Shown piece after piece: positions 12,501 to 38,575 of a stretch of 64,000 bases of DNA. This stretch comes from Marthasterias glacialis (Eukaryota > Echinodermata > Asteroidea > Forcipulatida > Asteriidae): contig OU452231.1 in the NCBI GenBank assembly GCA_911728455.2, forward strand, positions 4,620,236 to 4,684,235. Direction: 5' to 3'. A program made the translations under genes and the position numbers. Below the pieces are notes generated by a model. It saw only the letters and a program-made list of their open reading frames with translations, had not been told where the DNA came from and searched no databases. Numbering within the stretch: position 1 is the stretch's first letter; every line of letters begins with the position of its first letter.

Positions 12501-13489
12501 AATGTGTCTGTGAATCAAGCTTTAAAACTCGGAGAAAAAACCAGTCTGAACAAAAACATTGAGAATTGATTCAACGGAGCAGTCTTCCTGTTCTTAGTAG
12601 AGTTCAGTATTCTCTGAACCATGGTACATGTATCATGTTCGTTGATTTGTTACACCAGTGGGGAACAACACTATGTACACTGTTTGTGTTCTTGGCTGTG
12701 AAGGGCTGACTACATGGTGTACATGAACGTGTAGGAATTATTTCAACCAATCACAGTCGGCCACTGCTACACCCCTTGGAAGAAAGCCAAGGGGCCAGTA
12801 CGTGGAAATTTAGAACATAACTCCCTCCGAAACAGCCTTCAACTGTTACTAAAAATACTTTTTTTTCTCTCTTTTTTTTTTTTTTGTACACAAGTTTTAA
12901 AATCAACAGCATAGCGTGCAGGGGAAGGATGGGGGTTGTGAGGAATCGTGAATTTAAGTGAATTTAAGTTGATAAATGAGACTCATTTATTGGAAGGAAA
13001 AGGAGGAGTTACTTTGGCTGACAGGGAAAGTAGAAACAGAGACAAGGCCCACCCTTAAAGGAGCATTGTGGCCTTGTTGGGCGGTAAAATAACCATTATT
13101 AAATGCAGCATTACCAGAAAGATCGTCCAAAAGTAGAATATAAACTTCCATTAAAATAACCCCCAAATTTGGCCGGTTTCGTGGTTATTAAAAAAAAAAA
13201 AAAAACGGGTCAAATGATGTGCATGTGACTTATCCGCTTCAAAAATTTGAAACCTACATGTATAACTCACCTGATCATTCAGCTAGTTGTTTTCCCATCC
13301 TTTTAAAAATCTTATTACTGAACCAAATTAAATTCTAACTGTTCTTAATTGGCCATGAATAAATGACAAAAAATGGACATACATTCAAATTTTGGATCAA
13401 GTTATGAATTTTAATGGAAATTGAATTTCAAAATTATGAATAGAGTTTGGATAACAGACTGTGGCTTGGTCACTGTATCCGTGGGGGCT
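12501..13489. other. gene-free stretch
   Basis: T and A runs (about 12859-12886 and 13190-13205). No gene recognised. Confidence 0.6.
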
Positions 13490-13650
13490 ATGGGGAGTCA
13501 AGAGTCCACGTTGGTACGGGGAAGTTGCGGCTGGCCGGCCTTGCAAATTTACGGCTGGAATTTGCGGCCAGGAATTGGGAATTCATGGCTCGCCTTTGCG
13601 ACTGTATTCGCGGCTGGGAATTCACGGCTAGATTCAGTCTGCTAGTTGAA
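13490..13650 (+). repeat. dispersed GCGGCTGG repeat, copy 1
   Basis: Internal short repeats of the form TTGCGGCTGGAATT, with GGCTGGCCGGCC. The reverse complement lies at 62640-62800 (for example CAGCCGCAAATTCGAG and GGCCGGCCAGCC). No coding motif. Confidence 0.75.
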
Positions 13651-13654
13651 GTCA

Positions 13655-13745
13655 CTATTTTTTATTTATTTTTTTATTTATTTATTTATTGACCAAACCA
13701 ACAGCGGACAAGCCGCCAATTACAGGAATGGATGAAAAACAAGAA
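13655..13745 (-). mobile_element. retroposon-like 3' end with (AATA)n tail
   Basis: The minus strand reads TTCATCCATTCCTGTAATTG ... GCTGTTGGTTTGGTC, then AATAAATAAATA. A related block is at 40805-40890. The tail suggests a LINE or SINE 3' end. Confidence 0.5.
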
Positions 13746-13989
13746 TTGAAATATATATACTGTGAAATAAATATTCATATACATATATAAAAAAGTGAAT
13801 AAAAAGGTTACATCAAAAACAAAATTAAATAAATTACTAGAAGTATAACAGATTAAACATAAAAAGGGGCACAACAATGTGGCAAATAGAGAAATATAAA
13901 TAAATAAAGATAGTTGCAACGACTGGACAAGTGTATACGTTATCCTTGATTTCTCGTTAATTACATGGCATTTGCCGAACATTTCTTTA

Positions 13990-15930
13990 TAAAAAGGTTT
14001 TCAAAAGAATACTGATATAATTTTTAAGTGGTGAATAAGGTCATTTTTTTTTTTAAATATGAGGCCGCAATGTACCTTTAATGCAAAGATGGAGGAATAC
14101 TACCTTAGAATTCCCTCTAATCTTCACTGTTACTATGGGGGTCACTATTTACATTCATAGTGTGAGCCAGAAAGGTGTGTCTGGTCATCGGGGTGTCCGG
14201 TCATCTTTGGACACACCATTTTTTGAACCTGGACACTCAGTTTTATCATTTACATGGACAGTAGTGTACTTGTACTATGGAAGTGAGCACTCTGAACACC
14301 ATTTTTTTCCAGATCATTGCTTACACCGCCTACATTGGTAGAAACCCCGTGAAAGGCACACTTAATGACCCGTTGGTACAAGTATGATCACCCTAAGAAT
14401 TTCTAGCTTGAATTTCCCCGGTTAATGTGGAAGGAAAAAGTCCATTCATTGAACTGTAATATTCGTACAATCACACACATTAAGGAGAGTACATTAACAC
14501 CATGTACATTGCTTCCTTAAAAGTGCACAACATTTTAAAGATAACGCACGGGAATTTCACTCCCAGTCACTCCTCTGTGATTCTAAGTGAAATCTTTCAT
14601 TAATTTACTTCCAGAAATTAGTGTCAGTTTATTTCCTGCCCATCGTGCGAAACAAAACAACAAATGGTTAATTTACTCCTGTGCATCAAAGCATCTCTAT
14701 CCATATCAAATAAATGTTGAAAGTTCTGACTAAATATCCCTGTGAGCCGGAGCAGTCGGGAGGTTTTACTTCAACTTCCAGGGTTTAATCAGAAGGAAAT
14801 CAAGCCTAATCCCAATTCACACACCCACTGTCTGACAGTCTTAAGATGCTTGCATAGGAGAGGCCTCAGTAGTTCAAGGTCATCCTCTACAGAATGCGTG
14901 ATAACTTACTGTCGTCCACGTACAGTACAAAGTCTTCCGTATGCTGGGGAAGATCTTTTGTGGCTTGCTGCTAACATGTTGTCAATGGGGGGAAAAAATT
15001 TCCAGTGCTTTTTGTACTCTGGGTCTTTTGTCAAAGTACCACTGTAAACCTTGCCACTGGTAAATGTATATCCCAATATCAGTCATTCAATTTCAGTGGA
15101 ATATGATTCATTTATGGGAATTTCTTTTTTTTTTTTTTACCTTCAATTTTGAGATGTGGGGAGTCTGTCCAGAGTGGGTTAGCGGAATTCAATGATGAGT
15201 TACATTATTCACCAGGGTTGATGAATACAAAAAGAAAAAAAAAAAACAGAAAAAGAAAACTAGATATTTTGTAAAGGAATCCACACTTGAGCTGACACGT
15301 ACATGTACATGTTTTTGATGAATCCATGCGTGGTTTCTCAGGGGAAATACATGTACATGTATCGTGAAAATTGGGTTTGTGAAAAAAGGGACATTCATGA
15401 GAACTAGAATTCTAAGAGTAATGCAGGGGTGAGATTCCTCCGGATTTTTTGTGGATTTCCGGACTTTACAAAATTGTTGTCAGGGAATTTTTTTTAGAGA
15501 ATGTTTGTTGTTGTATTTTTTTTAAATAAATATAATTTACAACCAGGCCCTTGTAAAGCCTTACCACAGTACATGTACTGTATTCTGACTACACCAAGGT
15601 TGCTTGCCCCATCTACATTTTAGCCATTGCTGCCATTGATGCGGGTTATGGCGTGGTTGGTAGCCACCAAACCCTCCACCGGTGTTTCGTGGATTTTTTT
15701 ATATTTTTGTCCACTCTCATCCCCGGTAATGTAAATCATCAATTTGTAGGAAAATGTAAAAAAAGGAAAATAAATGCTTCAAATTTCGCCAAACTTCCTT
15801 GAAAAATTGTGAATTTATTCCATTGTAGATATGCTGAACAGGAAGGGGAAGATATCTAGTTGTTTACTTTGTGTAGACTGGATTCATGTAAGATTTAAAC
15901 AATGGTTTTTCATCCTAAGTACTTAAGATT
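13990..15930. other. gene-free stretch
   Basis: Unrecognised frames at 14081-14341 and 14742-15047 only. A GTACATGTACATG word near 15300 and a T run near 15125. Confidence 0.5.
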
Positions 15931-15933
15931 TAA

Positions 15934-16288
15934 AACCCCAGCTCAACATTGGTAAGAAGAAAAACATTAATGTTCACAGATTTACATACCTTACATGGTA
16001 TAAAGATAATGATGAAAGAAAACTTTCCGTGAAATATTTCTGCCTGAAGTGTTATCGTTTTTAAATAATAAATAAAACAAGATCCAAAATTAGTTTTCAT
16101 CTCAGTGAGACGAAAACTGTGCCTATGGGCATGCGTACAAAAATGCTGAATGCTTTTTTACCGTTTTCTCGCAAATGAAATAACAGAATGAGCTGACCTT
16201 TCCACAGAATGGTTTTGTTTCAAATACGTTGATTTGTGCAAAAAATGGAAGCATTTACAGTCAGTTTACCAATGTTTGAACTGAGGCT
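15934..16288 (+). mobile_element. TTAA-flanked MITE, family A, copy 2
   Basis: TTAA at 15930-15933 and 16289-16292. Ends AACCCCAGCTCAACATTGG and CCAATGTTTGAACTGAGGCT. Same orientation and length (355 bp) as copy 1. Confidence 0.9.
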
Positions 16289-17305
16289 TTAAGTTGTTTA
16301 GATATTAAAATAAAATTGATGACTATTCTTTCATTGATTTTTGCCATATTCAATCTTGTAGATAAATTGCATATTATTTTGAAAATACATGTACCGAGTC
16401 AAAAACTTCTTCACAATAATTGTCTCTAGAAACCTATCAAGAAAAAAACTTCAGACGTTTTCAATTTCAGTCACGGGAGAATATGGCCATGTAAAATTTG
16501 AGTCCATGTGTGAAAAAATATTCTAAACGGTGCATAATTCTCATTTGGTCATCGTGGGTTCTCAGGGTAGCCATGTAAAAGTGGACCATCTCCTGCGCTC
16601 GTCTGGGTTTCAAATCTGCCCTTGTCAGAATCAAGCCCGATCAAGTATCTTGGTATTTGAAATGACAAATTGGGCAAGTACACTGTTTGGCTGTAGACAC
16701 CGCCTGGGTCCTTGGCCCTTGCATCCAATTATCCCCATGTCTCTCCCTGTTATTACGCTGTGTAATGGTGTGAACAAAATATCAATAAAATAGTATGGTG
16801 GCCGAAAGAGTTCATGACAGTGTACATTGGAAGCCTACACATTACACATGGGTCTCGCTTTATCTCTTAATACAATGCTGTGAATGTACTGAATAAAATA
16901 TCGATTAACTTGATATTTTGGGGGAGTGTAGGTGGTCCAATCTTTAAGTTTAAGTGTTGTTTCAAAACATTTATTGCTCATAAAACTCAAACTGCTAACT
17001 TTATTTGACAGTTTTTACTTGTCACGAGATTCACGCAAGAGATGTTGGATAATTTTTGTTTTCACAAGAGACAGCATCTTAGATGTTAAAGATTGTCAAG
17101 TTGATTTGTGTACTACTCACTTGTCAGTAACAATATTAATAATAATGATAAAAATAATAATAAAACCATGCTTACATACATGTAGCGCATATCACCGTGA
17201 GGTCCCTATGCGCTGTAGAGGGGAAAATCAACAATTTGTACAAAGTAAACAGATACGTTTTCACCCGGGTTTTGAATTGTTCTCAAATTGTTTTGAATTA
17301 ACCAG

Positions 17306-17800
17306 TATCACTGGTCAGTATCACCGGTCAGTACTCACTGGTCAGTATCACTGGTCAGTATCACTGGTCACTACTCTCTGGTCGGTATCACTGGTCACTA
17401 CTCTCTGGTCGGTATCACTGGTCAGTATCACTGGTCACTACTCTCTGGTCGGTATCACTGGTCACTACTCTCTGGTCGGTATCACTGGTCACTACTCTCT
17501 GGTCGGTATCACTGGTCACTACTCTCTGGTCGGTATCACTGGTCACTACTCTCTGGTCGGTATCACTGGTCACTACTCTCTGGTCGGTAGCACTGGTCAC
17601 TATTCTCTGGTTGGTGTCACTGGTCAGTATCACTGGTCACTACTCTCTGGTCAGTAATCACTACTCTCTGGTGGGTAACATTGGTCAGTATCATGGACCA
17701 CTACTCTATATGCTTGGTGTCATTGGTCAATATCACTGGTCACTATTCTCTGGTCGGTTCACTGGTCAGTATCACTGGTCACTACTCTCTGTTCGTTATC
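17306..17800 (+). repeat. 27-bp minisatellite open on both strands
   Basis: Unit about GGTATCACTGGTCACTACTC + TCTGGTC, near-perfect in the centre (17380-17600) and degenerate at both ends, where 13-14-bp half-units occur. Because 27 is divisible by three the array stays open: plus frame repeats VGITGHYSL within 16932-17657, and the minus strand repeats SDTDQRVVT. This is probably a by-product of the array, not a gene. Confidence 0.92.
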
Positions 17801-17910
17801 AAATATATTTATTACGTACATTTGTTATCTTACATATTAAGAATATTACTTTTCTGACCATGTTCTTTAGCGTGTTTATTATTTTGGCATAATTTTTAAA
17901 CATCTATTAA

Positions 17911-18060
17911 CCAGTTGACACCGGCTAACGTGAATACACGCAAATGTTTCCCCTGCCTGGAAACTGAAGTCGTCTTAAGACGTTCTTATGTAATTTCACC
18001 CCACCGAACCGACGGAGCTACGGAGCGTGCACAGACCATACACACGCCGTCTAATGCTTT
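17911..18060 (+). mobile_element. TTAA-flanked DNA transposon, family E, truncated copy
   Basis: After TTAA at 17907-17910 comes CCAGTTGACACCGG, then TGCCTGGAAACTGAAG, matching the start of the copy at 53528. The rest is absent; family-F-like sequence follows. Confidence 0.7.
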
Positions 18061-18084
18061 GTTTCACCCAAGAACCAAAAAATG

Positions 18085-18195
18085 GTATTGATTTTACTCG
18101 CATTTTGCAGCCTCATGGGATATGGGATGCAGAAGCGATATATTTTTCCGTATTCCACTTGAGCTTGTGTGATTACTAATAATATTATCCCAATG
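18085..18195. mobile_element. foldback element, family F, fragment
   Basis: Contains CTCATGGGATATGGGATGCA and CCGTATTCCACTTGAGC, matching arms of the copies at 12358 and 33026. Confidence 0.45.
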
Positions 18196-18199
18196 GAGT

Positions 18200-20008
18200 T
18201 ATTACGTCAACTAATTTACTACACCATGTCCTATTTATGTAAAATTGATGTATGGTAAAAGAACAGACTGGTAGCTTGTATGTGTAACGCATCGAAACAA
18301 GTTAACAAAATAGACCTTTCTTTTGCAACGTCACAGCCCAAGTTTTTGCCAATCAAGATGGAGAAACTACGTGGAGCCATCAATGCAAGGAAAAAACAGA
18401 TAGACACAGTTTATGAAAATGACACACAAAATATTCAAAAATTGTGTAGAATTTGTTGGAAACCAACCAACCAGTAATGAGATGTATTTTCTTTCAATAG
18501 AAAGTTTGCAAAAATGTTGAATTTGGTCACAATGTTTGTCAACAAGACTTGAATGTTTTCCTACATTTGGCCGTCCATGCCAACCAGCAAGGGGGGGGGT
18601 TGTTTACCAATAATAGAAAGGTGTATACAATGATAGGATAGAAAATAGCTGAACCTTTGACGGCTTATTGACCTTTTTGATCATTTTATACTGGTGAAGT
18701 CTATATATATGCAAGACGGTTTCTTGACTACTAAGGGGTGAACATACAGATGTTTTTCTGCTTGACTTGTCATTTTCACGGAAACATGAAATGTTTAAAC
18801 CATCATCTGGATCACTGACTGGCAGATCAGTATCCAGTTAAAAAAAAATGTAAAATGACATTTTTTTCTCTTTTCATTTAAAAAAAAAAGAAGCTTATCC
18901 TTGACAATAAAACGCTGCGGAAAGAGCTTAAAATGTGTACATATTTCTCTCTCCATGAAAAAATGATCTCTAACAGATAGTGATGTTGGCTGTAAAGGAA
19001 ATGAAGTCACTGCTGTTGTTGTTTAGGTTTAAACCTCTTGAATTTAAAATCCAAGAAGTTTTGTTTTTCTTCTTGAGACTAAAAGAAAGATGAAGACATA
19101 CCTCCTTTTCATTTGTTTATTATGCTTCTAATAAAATGTGGATAATATCCGTTCACATACACCGTGTTTAACCAACAGATGTGACCAACAGTTGTTTGAG
19201 ATGATCAACAGTTTTGATCCATCTCCCTCAGCTTAATACACACTGTCTTGACTCACAAACTCCTCCTGCGAAGGAGAGAAATCTTAGTGCACTCGTCTTT
19301 TCTCTCTGAAGTCACCATGCACTGAACCAAAACCACGTTCTGTCCATTTGTCGATGTCCCCTCGAGGCTACCTTACCCTGGAGCTATCCTCCACTCCAGT
19401 GGTGTGTGCCCAGCTAGAAGGACAGTGTCAATGAACCAATCAGAACCAACCATTGGTAAACGGGGGTGTTTTTCTGCAGGAAAAAAAACACACAAATTGT
19501 CAAAAAAATAAAAAAAGCTCTCAAGAGAGCAAAAATATATGTGTTCCCTAACGTTGCACCTAGATATAGATGGCATACAATGCAGTGTGTACTTTTTTTT
19601 TGCATAAGTACATGAACACAAACAAGTGGTGTTTTTTTATTGACTCAAAAAAACGTAGAAGATTGGGACATTATGTGCAGTGTATAATATTGGTTGGTGG
19701 ACAGAATGGAAGGTGACATGCGATGTCCTTCTCCCCATATTTCAGTTATTTGTTAAGTCAGTTGCCAATCTGGATTCAGCCTATGAGCTGAGTTTTGGAC
19801 ATTGAAGTCTCCTTTGTGCTTTAGCCTTCAGTTTAACGTACCCTGGATATTCTATCATAAATTTGCATCGTAACTAGAGGTAGCCGAGGAACGTTTTGAT
19901 AGTTTTTTTAGAATAAAGTCATTATCGCGGATCTTTTCTAGTGATGTAGCATGTACATTTACATATACACAGTTTGTACTTGGGATGCATGTGTCAGTAA
20001 TATCTTAA
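18200..20008. other. gene-free stretch
   Basis: A 65-codon frame at 18280-18477 with a CRIC motif is unrecognised and lacks context. Otherwise AT-rich sequence with A and T runs. Confidence 0.5.
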
Positions 20009-20012
20009 TTAA

Positions 20013-20370
20013 AGCCCCAGCTCAACGTTTTGGTAAAGTGTCTGTAAATGCTTCCATTCTTGGCACAAATCAAGATAGATGTAATAAAACCAACATTGTG
20101 TCAATGTCGTCAGCTTATTTCGTACATATATGTAGTTTCATTTGCGAGAAGACGGTAAAAATGCATTCAGTATTTTTGTACGCATTCTTAGGCAGAGTTT
20201 TGGTCTCACATGAGACGAAAATTAATTTTGGATCTTATTATGTTATTTATTCAAAAGTGATGACACTTCAGGCAGCAATATTTCAAGGAAAGTTTTCTAC
20301 CATCATTATCTTTATATGTAAATCTGTGAACATTGATGTTTTTCTTTCTTACCAATGATGAGCTGGGGCT
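20013..20370 (-). mobile_element. TTAA-flanked MITE, family A, copy 3 (reversed)
   Basis: TTAA at 20009-20012 and 20371-20374; ends AGCCCCAGCTCAACG and TGATGAGCTGGGGCT. It explains the spurious 135-codon frame at 19951-20358. Confidence 0.9.
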
Positions 20371-20855
20371 TTAACACTTAAAAAATTGGCTTATAAAATG
20401 AAAGTTTATAATGTACATGGAACATAATATATCAGGTGCAAGTAGAGCCTGTAATGTCACCTCATCTACATCGAAATTACATATTGATGTAGATTTAGCT
20501 GCTTCATCTCTGCTCAAATTGGGGGTTCAAATATTTTTTCGTCAGTAATTGCTAAATTTTATGATGATCCCGTATACATTTTCCATCCAGGTTGCATTTG
20601 TTCAATTTAATTTGCAGACTGTGCAACTTCACCTGTTCCTTTTTGTAAAACAGCATTGCTGTGGTAATCATACATTGTGGTTGGTTTGGCATTAGTCTCC
20701 AGTTAGCCTGGAGGGATCTCTCTCTGTAGTCTGGTCCGGGAGGGTTCGTTGGTCAGTGGAGTCAGTGTGACTCATTCTATGGCCCTAGCTCCGGTGTTCG
20801 TGGCTAAATTACAAATGGACTTCACTGTGGTGGAACTAAATGTTAATGCCACTCA

Positions 20856-21250
20856 CTGGTGAAATTAACCTGGACTACTGCTGAAGGTATGGCTCTCTGG
20901 AGCTATGAAAGTGTGATATTGGACCGTGGACTGCTCGGTCCATTATCACCAACCAAGCACTCTAACTTAAGGGTGAAAATAAGCTGGACCACCGCCGAAG
21001 GCAGAGCTCTCTGGAACTAAAAGTATAAAAGTGTTTTATTGGTGAAATTAACGTGGACAATCACTGTTAGTTTGGCTCTCTGGCATGTCTGGAGCTATAA
21101 TAGTGTGATGTTGGACTGTGGAAGGCTTGGTCAATTTGCTTTGGTTTGAAGTTAACCTGGACAATCACTAGTGGTTTGGCCCTATGAGATATCATGGAGC
21201 AACTTGACAGATGGGTGATATTGGACTTGTGAAGACCGGGTCAATAATCA
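20856..21250 (+). repeat. degenerate tandem block, about four units
   Basis: Recurring GTGAAATTAACCTGGAC, GGCTCTCTGG, GGAGCTAT and GTGATATTGGAC words, spaced roughly 70-115 bp. Units are diverged and of unequal length. Confidence 0.75.
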
Positions 21251-22200
21251 TTGTATAGTGACCAGTCCAACTTCTAGATTCCTTGTTGCTTCCTTTAGAC
21301 GTAATGTAGATTTTAGGCCATGTTTGGTAGTACAAACTTCAAATTTACACAGAAGGTGGTTTTTAATAAGGAGAATTTTTATTTACTTATTTTTTAGCTC
21401 GTCAGTCATGTACCCTTTCTGCTTTATATGATACTCAATTTTATTAAAATGCATGCCCTAAATCTTGCTGTTAATGAGATATTTAAAGGAAAACTTGAGG
21501 CACTAATTTATGCTTAAGACTGCTCACTGAATCAAGACGAACCTTTTAGAAGATGATTTTGGTGTACAATGTTGAACTTAATGGTAATTAATTTTTACAG
21601 AAATCTTGTACCAATTACTCCTGGAAATTGTGAGCATAAAACACTTAGCCAGATGTTGGAATTGGGTTAAAGTGGTGAGGTCATTGTTATGAATTTAAGA
21701 GACACGCAAATGTGTGCATAAAGGGATAGAGTGCAAATGCAGTTGACATACTATCAACACAACGATGAGATTTATTTTATCGAATGGTTTTAATAAATAT
21801 AAGCAGAGCCAAAATGATTGACAGATTTTCAGTGAAATCACAAATCATCAGAAATCATCAGAAACATAAGAAATATTTTTCATGAAAGGCACGTTGTCTT
21901 TGAGTTTTTTTTAAAATTAGATTGAGGGAGCTATCTAATTTGTCTTATTTGAAGAAGCGACTTTGTTTTTATACCTAAAGATGCTTGGCCTGTGTGGTGT
22001 TATGAGAACCAGCGGCTAGTAATATTAATATCTAAAGTGAACTACACCAAGACACATTCAGCTGGCTTGCAATCTGATACCCTTCATCCCTAGGTAGCTG
22101 GCTTTCTTGCTGTGGTAGCCCGTGCCACTGCACTAGCGTCTCCTGAATCCACCACCAGCAACAAGAAAATCTGTCAATCGGACCGTGAGTTGGGGGGCTT

Positions 22201-22380
22201 AATGCGAGAATGATTGAGCGTCCTCAGGGTTGGGGCCTCTTTGCTTTTATGCAAATGTCACCTGGAAGGATACAAGTAAATCAGATAAGGTAGAGAAACA
22301 TCTGACGCATTAGCATTGCTGAGGAGCCGTGGGCTTCTCCATTCTTCCACTCAGCTCGCCTGCACCTGGATGCGGCCAGG
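22201..22380. promoter_or_regulatory. possible regulatory block with clustered factor motifs
   Basis: ATGCAAAT octamer (22249-22256), CACCTG E-boxes (22259-22264 and 22363-22368) and AGATAAGG GATA-type site (22283-22290) sit together in a less AT-rich, repeat-free stretch 3 kb upstream of the first recognised CtBP exon. Motif clustering alone is weak evidence. Confidence 0.25.
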
Positions 22381-22982
22381 GCCAACTTGATTTTCTTTCA
22401 TCTCATTGCTTCACTTCTTACTTAAGCGTTCAAACTGCATAATTTTCCCAACCCATCTCCCCCTGGTCTTCCCTGTGTTGGACGGCCCACTCCTTTCCCC
22501 CGCAGTTCGGGTTGACTCGGCAAATACACCTTCACCTTGCTGTACATATTGTGTGGTGGCAGCGGCCGGATGAATATCGGTCACTCACCCTGTAGATTTA
22601 CATTTACGCAAGTACTTGGGTTTTTTTTTTATGTCATTAGTAATGGCATGACTAGGGTAGGACACCAGATAAAAGACCCTGTTTGTTCATTTCCTTCAGG
22701 GTACTGCAACCAATCTCTTGTTTTTTTTTTTTTTTTTTTTTTTACGTCCTCAATTATTTGTTGCATAGCATTATATCCAAATTACAAAGTGTACAATGGA
22801 TTGCTGGGAGCAATAAAACAAACATGGCCTGCTAATCAGGGTTTTCATTCAGAGCTCTTCTATTACCATGTAAACTTGCTAGTTTGTTATTACCTTTTAA
22901 TGCCCACGAGACAGGTACATTTTACCTTCAAGTTGATTTTTGTTGTTGATTTTTTTTTTTGAACACCGTTAACACTGATTAA

Positions 22983-23308
22983 AGGCAGCATACAGGATTG
23001 GTATTCATCAAAAAAAAAATTGTTTAATTCGTATCAGTCTGAAAACTTACTGATTATGAAGTTCACACCAGTACCAATCTTCAATACAAATATTTCTGTC
23101 TGAAATACTGTCAAAGTTGAGAAAATAGAATTTGAAGACCCCGATTTTAATTTCGGTTGTAACAATCGAAATTGCACATTTTTTTTTACTCTTTACTCCT
23201 GACTCAGGCGATGGATTGAGCCCAAATTTTCACATGTAGGCCTGTATATTGAATCACACAAAGTAAGAACACTGCAAGATCAGCTTTATCAATGCTTTAT
23301 TGTACCTT
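22983..23308 (-). mobile_element. TTAA-flanked MITE, family B, copy 1
   Basis: TTAA at 22979-22982 and 23309-23312; left end AGGCAGCATACAGGATTGG, right end TTATTGTACCT. Shares TCAGTCTGAAA and TGAATCACACAAAGTAAGAAC with the copies at 30383, 58064 and 58800. Confidence 0.85.
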
Positions 23309-23319
23309 TTAACCTGACA

Positions 23320-25288
23320 GGAAGGTGTTTTTCATGTCTTTTGGCACTTTATAAAATGATACTTTTTACGATAAATTATTCTGAATAATGGCAATATATC
23401 GTCCTCTTCTCTTTCAAAGATAGTGACACAAACCTTTCATTATTGATACTTAGAAACTGAAAATCCTCAAACAAGCTAATTGGGTGTGTTTGTGGGACGC
23501 AGATTCCTTTGGGTGTGGCATCCCTGTGAAGAGGAAGCATTGCTTTCAATTAAGACATCTTAAATCAGGATGGAGTCATTTCTCAAGGCAGGATGAAGCA
23601 ACTGAAACATTTCCCAAATCCATCCATAGACTTGAGTGTCATATTCGAGTAGGGCACGATTTCCCCATATCATTCATATCGTTTTCAAAATGCCTAATTA
23701 GTAAGTTAATTATTATTTTTTTTTTCCAGGAAAAGAGTAATCAGTTGATAGTTCCATGCTAAGCAAACTGTATTTATTTAGTACTGTAAGAGACAGGGTA
23801 CCTGGCTGGGTTAGCAGTTGATAAACAATACGCATCTTTCATCTTCAAGACATCATGTAATACTGATCCCCCCTTCACTATGGTGTAATGTACACCTGCA
23901 AGCTAGCCTTATATGCATTAATAAGGAATTTAAAAAGCACAACGTAGGTTTTTTTGCGGATGTCTACCGACTGTGTTGCAAGAGAATCCTTCCCATAGAG
24001 CCGAGGATGATATTTCTTTGCTCCTTTGCTCGTCCATCTTCCCGTTGCTGGAAACCATTATCTGCAGATCACAAAGAGGACGAAGAAGAAGAAGAAGAAG
24101 AAGACTCATCCGCATCTACGTACTGCACAAGGTTTTTACCTTGAGTTGCAATGATTGGCAGTGGTGTTTGAGCCTGGCCACCTGCAAATAAAATCGCGTT
24201 TTCTTTGTTAGGACATCTGAAATTGGCAAAAAAACATTGAAGTAGAACAAAAATTGTAACAAGTTAAACGTAACATTGATCGGTTCTGGTGTTCGAACGT
24301 GGCCCGCTGAAAATAAAATTAGACTTCTCACTTTTGACATATCTGATATCTTGGCAAAAATTGGGTGTAAGATTTTGTGCTACGTTGAGTGTAAGTGATG
24401 TGTTTGGCCATAGGCCTATAAAACGAAGGTTTGTCTTTCTCATTAGGCCTGACATTAGAAAAATAAAACCTGTTTGTAGTGTAACAATTGATGTTTTAAT
24501 GAGGTACATGTGTTTGTAATAGGCAACTGAGATTCACCTGGATTCACCTTTTATCCTATGAAAGTACAATCACTGCTTCATACACTGATCAACATAAAGT
24601 GTAACAATTGCTGAAATACAAAGACCTGCCAGTATTGTCTTCTCATACATATATAAATGACTCTGTTATAATCCAACATGTTGAAAACACAATTATGTGC
24701 ACTACATGAGTTGATTTCACACGCGAAATCTTTGAGCATGCAAAGACACACAGGCAGTTGTCACTGTCAGAGAGTTTACCTGGGTTAAGTGTGGGTAAGT
24801 ACATGTACAGTGTGAACCCATGTGTATTGTGTCGAGGGACACTTGTTTAGAATGCCCATTCTTCTCCATTGTGTACTTTCTGTTTTGTTGATGTTGCAAT
24901 TTTGTTAAGCATGGACTGCACATTGTGATCTTGAGTTGGTCTCGTGAAAAAAAAAAAAAAAAATGGCAAAATGTTCTCTATTTATTCGTACACTGAAAAA
25001 GGCTTTGGTCATCAGCTTTTTTTTTAGATTATGAAAAGTTGTCATAAAAGTGAAATTAAATAGAAATTAATTGATTCTTATAAATATTTTCTTTTTCATA
25101 TAAAAGAAGTTTTTATCATTGTGAAAGCATTTCTAAAGATCAAGAAGGAAACTTGAAAATAAGAATAGAATTGTTGATGAATTATTGAGTTTCAATTATA
25201 TGAAGACCACAAACAAAGAGCATTGCCAGTAATCTTGTCTTGAATGTTAGTAGCAAAGTAAGATAATCCAAATCAGGATAATGACGTT
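23320..25288. other. gene-free stretch upstream of CtBP
   Basis: A (GAA)n run at 24085-24103 and an A run at 24946-24963. No exon recognised. The CtBP promoter is not located. Confidence 0.5.
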
Positions 25289-25570
25289 TTGTCTTTTCTC
25301 ATCTTTCCTTCTCACCCTTTTCCCCACTGCCTCTATCGCTGCCTTACTCTATTCCCCATTATGACCCCACCTTCCCCACCCCCGTGTCATCCCCACCCCC
25401 TGTCTCCCACTTTATCTGTTATTTTATTCGGAACACAGTTGCGGATCTGCAGCTGTCACTTCCCAGGGGGAGAGAAGAAAGAAGGCGACGTCCCCGTTCC
25501 AGATCCAGAGCTTGACGCACCAGTCACTGTGGATATCAGTACGTTGAACAACTCGCGGCCACGCTCCCCT

Positions 25571-38575
<13,005 letters not shown>

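Noticed and set aside
16932-17657. 241-codon ORF as a repeat-protein gene
   Set aside because: Its open length comes from the 27-bp minisatellite, the minus strand is equally open, and the unique part has no recognisable motif.
19951-20358. 135-codon ORF
   Set aside because: Almost wholly inside family A MITE copy 3.
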